A stretch of DNA of 10,276 bases, taken from the NCBI GenBank assembly GCA_900546605.1, contig URDV01000062.1, forward strand, positions 1 through 10,276, given 5' to 3'. Shown one piece after another: positions 7,735 to 10,276 of the stretch. Below the pieces are notes generated by a model. The model was given only the letters and a program-made list of their open reading frames with translations. It made no database searches and had not been told where the DNA came from. Both the position numbers and the translations under genes were made by a program. How positions within the stretch are numbered: position 1 is the first letter of the stretch; the number at the start of each line of letters is the position of its first letter. This stretch comes from an uncultured Prevotella sp. (lineage in GTDB: Bacteria; Bacteroidota; Bacteroidia; Bacteroidales; Bacteroidaceae).

Positions 7735-8937
7735 ATGAAATCTCTTAAAGAACTATATCGAATAGGCATAGGGCCATCCTCATCACATACTATTGGGCCA
7801 CGCTCTGCTGCTGAAACCTATTTAAAAAAGCACCCCGATGCTCAAGGTTTTCGCGTAACGCTTTATGGTAGTTTAGCCGCCACGGGCAAAGGACATCTTA
7901 CAGACTTTGCCATTCTACAAGTGTTAGGACAAAGTCGTACAGAACTCATATGGTGCCCCGACATCGTCTTGCCATTTCATCCCAACGGCATGAAGTTTGA
8001 AGTACGTAAAAACAATGGCGACTTTCAAGACGAATGGATTGTTTACAGCGTAGGTGGTGGGGCCTTAGTTGAAGAGGGACAAGTTCAAACCGATACCCCC
8101 GAAGTGTACGACCTTGACCACTTATCTGACATTCAAAAGTGGTGTGAAGAAAGAGGTGTTTCATATTGGGAATATGTACAACATTGTGAAGGTACCGAAA
8201 TTTGGGATTACCTTGAAAAGGTGTGGCATACAATGTGCGACGCGGTTGAGCGCGGCATTGAACACGAAGGTGTACTGCCTGGTGTACTCAAATTACGCCG
8301 CAAAGCTCCTGACTACTACATACGCGCTATGGGCTACCCCACCAATCTGCAGTCGCGAGCCTTTGTCTTTGCCTATGCATTAGCTGTAAGCGAGGAAAAC
8401 GCATCTGGCGGTACTATCGTAACAGCCCCCACTTGTGGAGCAAGCGGTGTTGTACCTGCCGTACTTTATCACTTGCAAAAGACACGAAACTTTCAAGAAA
8501 CACGCATCCTGCACGCACTTGCCACAGCAGGCATTGTGGGCAACATTGCCAAAAGCCGAGCTTCAATTTCAGGAGCCGAAGCAGGGTGCCAAGCAGAAGT
8601 AGGTGTAGCTTGTGCCATGGCAGCAGCTGCAGCTAACTACCTTTTTGGCGGTTCATTAGCCACCATTGAGTATGCTGCCGAAATGGGCTTAGAACACCAT
8701 CTGGGCATGACATGTGACCCTGTGTGTGGCTTAGTTCAAATACCCTGCATCGAGCGTAATGCACACGCTGCAGCTCGTGCCTTAGACGCTAACATCTATG
8801 CCAACCTTTCAGATGGAGCTCACCGCATTGTCTATGACAAAACCGTTGAGGTTATGAAACAAACGGGCCACGATTTACCTTCACTCTACCGCGAAACGTC
8901 TGAAGGTGGATTGGCCAAAGAATACCATAAGAAATAA
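7735..8937 (+). CDS. sdaA: L-serine ammonia-lyase (iron-sulfur serine dehydratase), single chain
   Basis: A 400-residue cytosolic enzyme that deaminates L-serine to pyruvate and ammonia using a [4Fe-4S] cluster. The N-terminal beta domain carries the GIGPSSSHTIGP signature (11-22). The catalytic alpha domain holds APTCGASG (231-238), GCQAEVGVACAMA (284-296) and TCDPVCGLVQIPCIERNAHA (326-345). C285, C327 and C338 have the same 42- and 11-residue spacing as the cluster ligands I recall for the Legionella enzyme (C343, C385, C396). It is shorter than the roughly 455-residue E. coli-type enzymes and ends in KEYHKK, so it lacks the C-terminal cysteine that inserts into the active site in Legionella; cluster protection may differ. 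No TAnnTTTG promoter is visible in the 77 nt behind fbp. A strong terminator follows. Confidence 0.95.
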   Translation: MKSLKELYRIGIGPSSSHTIGPRSAAETYLKKHPDAQGFRVTLYGSLAATGKGHLTDFAILQVLGQSRTELIWCPDIVLPFHPNGMKFEVRKNNGDFQDEWIVYSVGGGALVEEGQVQTDTPEVYDLDHLSDIQKWCEERGVSYWEYVQHCEGTEIWDYLEKVWHTMCDAVERGIEHEGVLPGVLKLRRKAPDYYIRAMGYPTNLQSRAFVFAYALAVSEENASGGTIVTAPTCGASGVVPAVLYHLQKTRNFQETRILHALATAGIVGNIAKSRASISGAEAGCQAEVGVACAMAAAAANYLFGGSLATIEYAAEMGLEHHLGMTCDPVCGLVQIPCIERNAHAAARALDANIYANLSDGAHRIVYDKTVEVMKQTGHDLPSLYRETSEGGLAKEYHKK

Positions 8938-8953
8938 AAAACGCCCTATCTTT

Positions 8954-8998
8954 ACGTGTAAAATACTATTTGACAAATTGTATTTTACACGTTTTTTT
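8954..8998 (+). terminator. sdaA intrinsic terminator
   Basis: ACGTGTAAAATAC (8954-8966) and its exact reverse complement (8980-8992) make a perfect 13-bp stem with a 13-nt loop, followed by a run of seven T residues (8992-8998). It begins 16 nt after the sdaA stop and isolates sdaA from ppdK. Confidence 0.85.
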
Positions 8999-9203
8999 GG
9001 GTGAGTTATAAGGTTATAAAGTTTGCTTTAAATATTTGGAAAGGTTATAATAAGCAAAGTTTTTCAATTACCAAGAAGGCATTCAAAATTTATTGTACGT
9101 TTATGCACGAAACAGCAAAATTGCCGCTTACCCATCCCTATAAATTAAATAAGAATATTTCAAGCACTCACTTCTACCAAATGTTTACATTCAAAAGATT
9201 ATT
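8999..9203. other. Intergenic stretch without a convincing gene
   Basis: A 69-codon frame can be read from a GTG at 9001, immediately after the terminator T-run, but it has no promoter, no recognisable family and a composition rich in Lys, Phe, Thr and Tyr expected from A/T-rich spacer. I see no other structure in this part of the 429-nt sdaA-ppdK gap. Confidence 0.5.
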
Positions 9204-9249
9204 AACATAAAAACATACATTTTCCAAAGTCAACATACAAAAACATACA
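9204..9249 (+). promoter_or_regulatory. Phased AACATACA octamers upstream of ppdK
   Basis: AACATACA occurs exactly at 9212-9219, 9232-9239 and 9242-9249, with starts 20 and 10 bp apart, so the copies face the same side of the helix. A degenerate copy (AACATAAA) starts at 9204. The last copy ends 6 nt before the -33 element of the ppdK promoter, where an activator would bind. The sequence is A/T-rich, so chance cannot be excluded. No regulator is known to me for this motif. Confidence 0.4.
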
Positions 9250-9255
9250 ATAAAG

Positions 9256-9287
9256 TTTGTTTATACAAAGAAAAAATAATACATTTG
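9256..9287 (+). promoter_or_regulatory. ppdK promoter, Bacteroidetes type
   Basis: TTTG at 9256-9259, a 20-nt spacer and TACATTTG at 9280-9287. Transcription would begin near 9294, leaving a leader of about 73 nt before the ppdK ATG. Confidence 0.75.
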
Positions 9288-9366
9288 CGCATGTGTTAGG
9301 ACACAAATCCACTAAAAACACTTATATTCTTTCATTAACTCATGAAAATTCAATTCATTTAAAACC

Positions 9367-10276
9367 ATGAATAACATCAAAAGAGTTTACACTTTCGGTA
9401 ACGGCAAAGCAGAAGGCCGCGCCGACATGCGCAACGAATTGGGTGGCAAAGGAGCTAACCTTGCAGAGATGAACCTTATCGGAGTGCCTGTACCTCCAGG
9501 TTTCACTATTACTACCGACGTTTGCAACGAATATTACAAAATTGGCAAAGACCAAGTGGTTGCCTTGCTTAAGAGCGATGTTGAGAAAAGTTTGCACCAA
9601 ACTGAAGAGCTGATGAATAGCAAATTTGGCGATGTTGAAAATCCGCTTTTGCTCTCAGTTCGTTCAGGTGCACGCGCCTCTATGCCTGGCATGATGGACA
9701 CTATCCTTAACTTGGGTTTAAACGATGAAGTTGTTGAAGGACTCTCACGTAAAACGGGCAATCCTCGATTCGCCTACGATGCTTATCGCCGCTTTGTACA
9801 AATGTATGGCGACGTAGTTTTAGGCATGAAGCCCGTTAATAAAGATGATGTTGACCCCTTCGAAGCCATTATTGAAGACGTCAAAAAAGCCAAAGGCGTA
9901 CACCTTGACAATGAACTCGAAGTTGACGATCTCAAAGAACTCGTAAAACGCTTTAAGAAAGCAATTGTTAAGCAAACAGGCAAAGAATTCCCTACAGACC
10001 CCATGGAACAATTATGGGGAGCCATCTGCGCTGTGTTCGACTCATGGATGAACGAACGCGCCATTCTATACCGTAAGATGGAGGGCATACCTGCTGAATG
10101 GGGAACAGCTGTTACGGTTATGGCCATGGTATTTGGTAACATGGGCAACACTTCTGCCACAGGTGTATGCTTTAGCCGCGATGCAGCCACAGGTGAAGAC
10201 CTCTTTAATGGCGAATGGTTGGTTAACGCCCAAGGTGAGGATGTTGACCAACCATTCGCCATTAAAGAGGTCTTCA
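9367..10276 (+). CDS. ppdK: Pyruvate, phosphate dikinase, N-terminal part (open at window end)
   Basis: The first 293 or so codons of an enzyme of about 900 residues that interconverts pyruvate, ATP and phosphate with phosphoenolpyruvate, AMP and pyrophosphate. The frame covers most of the N-terminal ATP-grasp nucleotide-binding domain: GGKGANLAEM (26-35, with K28), SVRSGARASMPGMMDT (97-112, with R99) and GNMGNTSATGVCFSRDAATG (257-276). The start at 9367 (MNNIKRVYTFG) fits the family. The natural sequence goes to NAQGEDV at codons 287-293. From about 10247 the frame continues as DQPFAIKEVF, which is not PPDK and is the reverse complement of 10194-10223. Only 9367 to about 10246 should be regarded as genuine. 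The phosphohistidine and PEP/pyruvate domains are missing because the sequence ends. Transcription is from its own promoter. Confidence 0.95.
   Translation, partial: MNNIKRVYTFGNGKAEGRADMRNELGGKGANLAEMNLIGVPVPPGFTITTDVCNEYYKIGKDQVVALLKSDVEKSLHQTEELMNSKFGDVENPLLLSVRSGARASMPGMMDTILNLGLNDEVVEGLSRKTGNPRFAYDAYRRFVQMYGDVVLGMKPVNKDDVDPFEAIIEDVKKAKGVHLDNELEVDDLKELVKRFKKAIVKQTGKEFPTDPMEQLWGAICAVFDSWMNERAILYRKMEGIPAEWGTAVTVMAMVFGNMGNTSATGVCFSRDAATGEDLFNGEWLVNAQGEDVDQPFAIKEVF
10194..10276. repeat. Perfect 30-bp inverted repeat at window end (probable fold-back artefact)
   Basis: Bases 10247-10276 are an exact reverse complement of 10194-10223, separated by 23 nt. The right arm replaces the conserved PPDK sequence expected after GEDV and ends at the last base of the window. 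The turning point has a short self-complement (AAC at 10225-10227, GTT at 10243-10245), the usual seed for a snap-back chimera. A natural inverted repeat in the core of a conserved enzyme is improbable. Confidence 0.85.

Noticed and set aside
9001..9210. 69-codon reading frame starting with GTG right after the sdaA terminator
   Set aside because: It has no promoter, no family resemblance and a spacer-like composition; it begins directly on the terminator tail.
9783..10262. 159-codon minus-strand frame within ppdK
   Set aside because: It is antisense to the conserved ATP-grasp domain and owes part of its length to the fold-back at the window end.

Overview
This window looks like a chromosomal segment from a member of the Bacteroidales, most likely Prevotellaceae or a close relative; the genus cannot be settled from the sequence alone. 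The evidence is the low-to-moderate GC content, Bacteroidetes-type promoters (TTTG or TTG, a spacer of about 20 nt, then TAnnTTTG) ahead of three genes, A/T-rich leaders without strong Shine-Dalgarno sites, and the gene content: a class III fructose-1,6-bisphosphatase, a one-chain iron-sulfur serine dehydratase, a pyruvate phosphate dikinase and a PorE-like OmpA lipoprotein.

Left part, minus strand (1-3959). Read in the direction of transcription there is a PorE-like peptidoglycan-binding lipoprotein (1914-3959), an MlaE-like lipid ABC permease (1047-1793) and an MlaF-like ATPase (277-1050), the last two overlapping by ATGA. Two hairpins follow, one a clear bidirectional terminator. Then comes the first 23 codons of what looks like an IS4-type transposase, cut by the window edge. 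All three complete genes point to envelope maintenance: anchoring a periplasmic complex to peptidoglycan and moving lipids between the membranes. No MCE (MlaD) partner is visible beside the Mla pair.

Centre (3960-4539). This divergent intergenic region carries a 73-bp tandem repeat: two full units and the start of a third. Each unit has an internal dyad and a promoter-like TATCTTTG motif pointing at the porE-like gene. A good promoter for dapA lies on the other side.

Right part, plus strand (4540-10276). The genes are dapA, fbp (class III), sdaA and the first third of ppdK. dapA and sdaA are followed by strong terminators; dapA, fbp and ppdK have recognisable promoters; sdaA has none and may be read from fbp. 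SdaA makes pyruvate from serine, PPDK turns pyruvate into phosphoenolpyruvate, and Fbp performs the committed late step of gluconeogenesis, so three of the four form an amino-acid-to-hexose route. DapA draws on the same pyruvate pool for lysine and diaminopimelate.

The last 30 bases are an exact reverse complement of bases 10194-10223 and replace the conserved PPDK sequence. This is most simply a fold-back artefact at a contig end, so the ppdK reading frame should not be trusted beyond about 10246. The left end stops inside an IS transposase, another typical contig break. I found no CRISPR array, no tRNA or rRNA, and no convincing undescribed defence or biosynthetic system. The most unusual real signals are non-coding: the 73-bp repeats, the helically phased octamers upstream of ppdK and the large hairpin after dapA.
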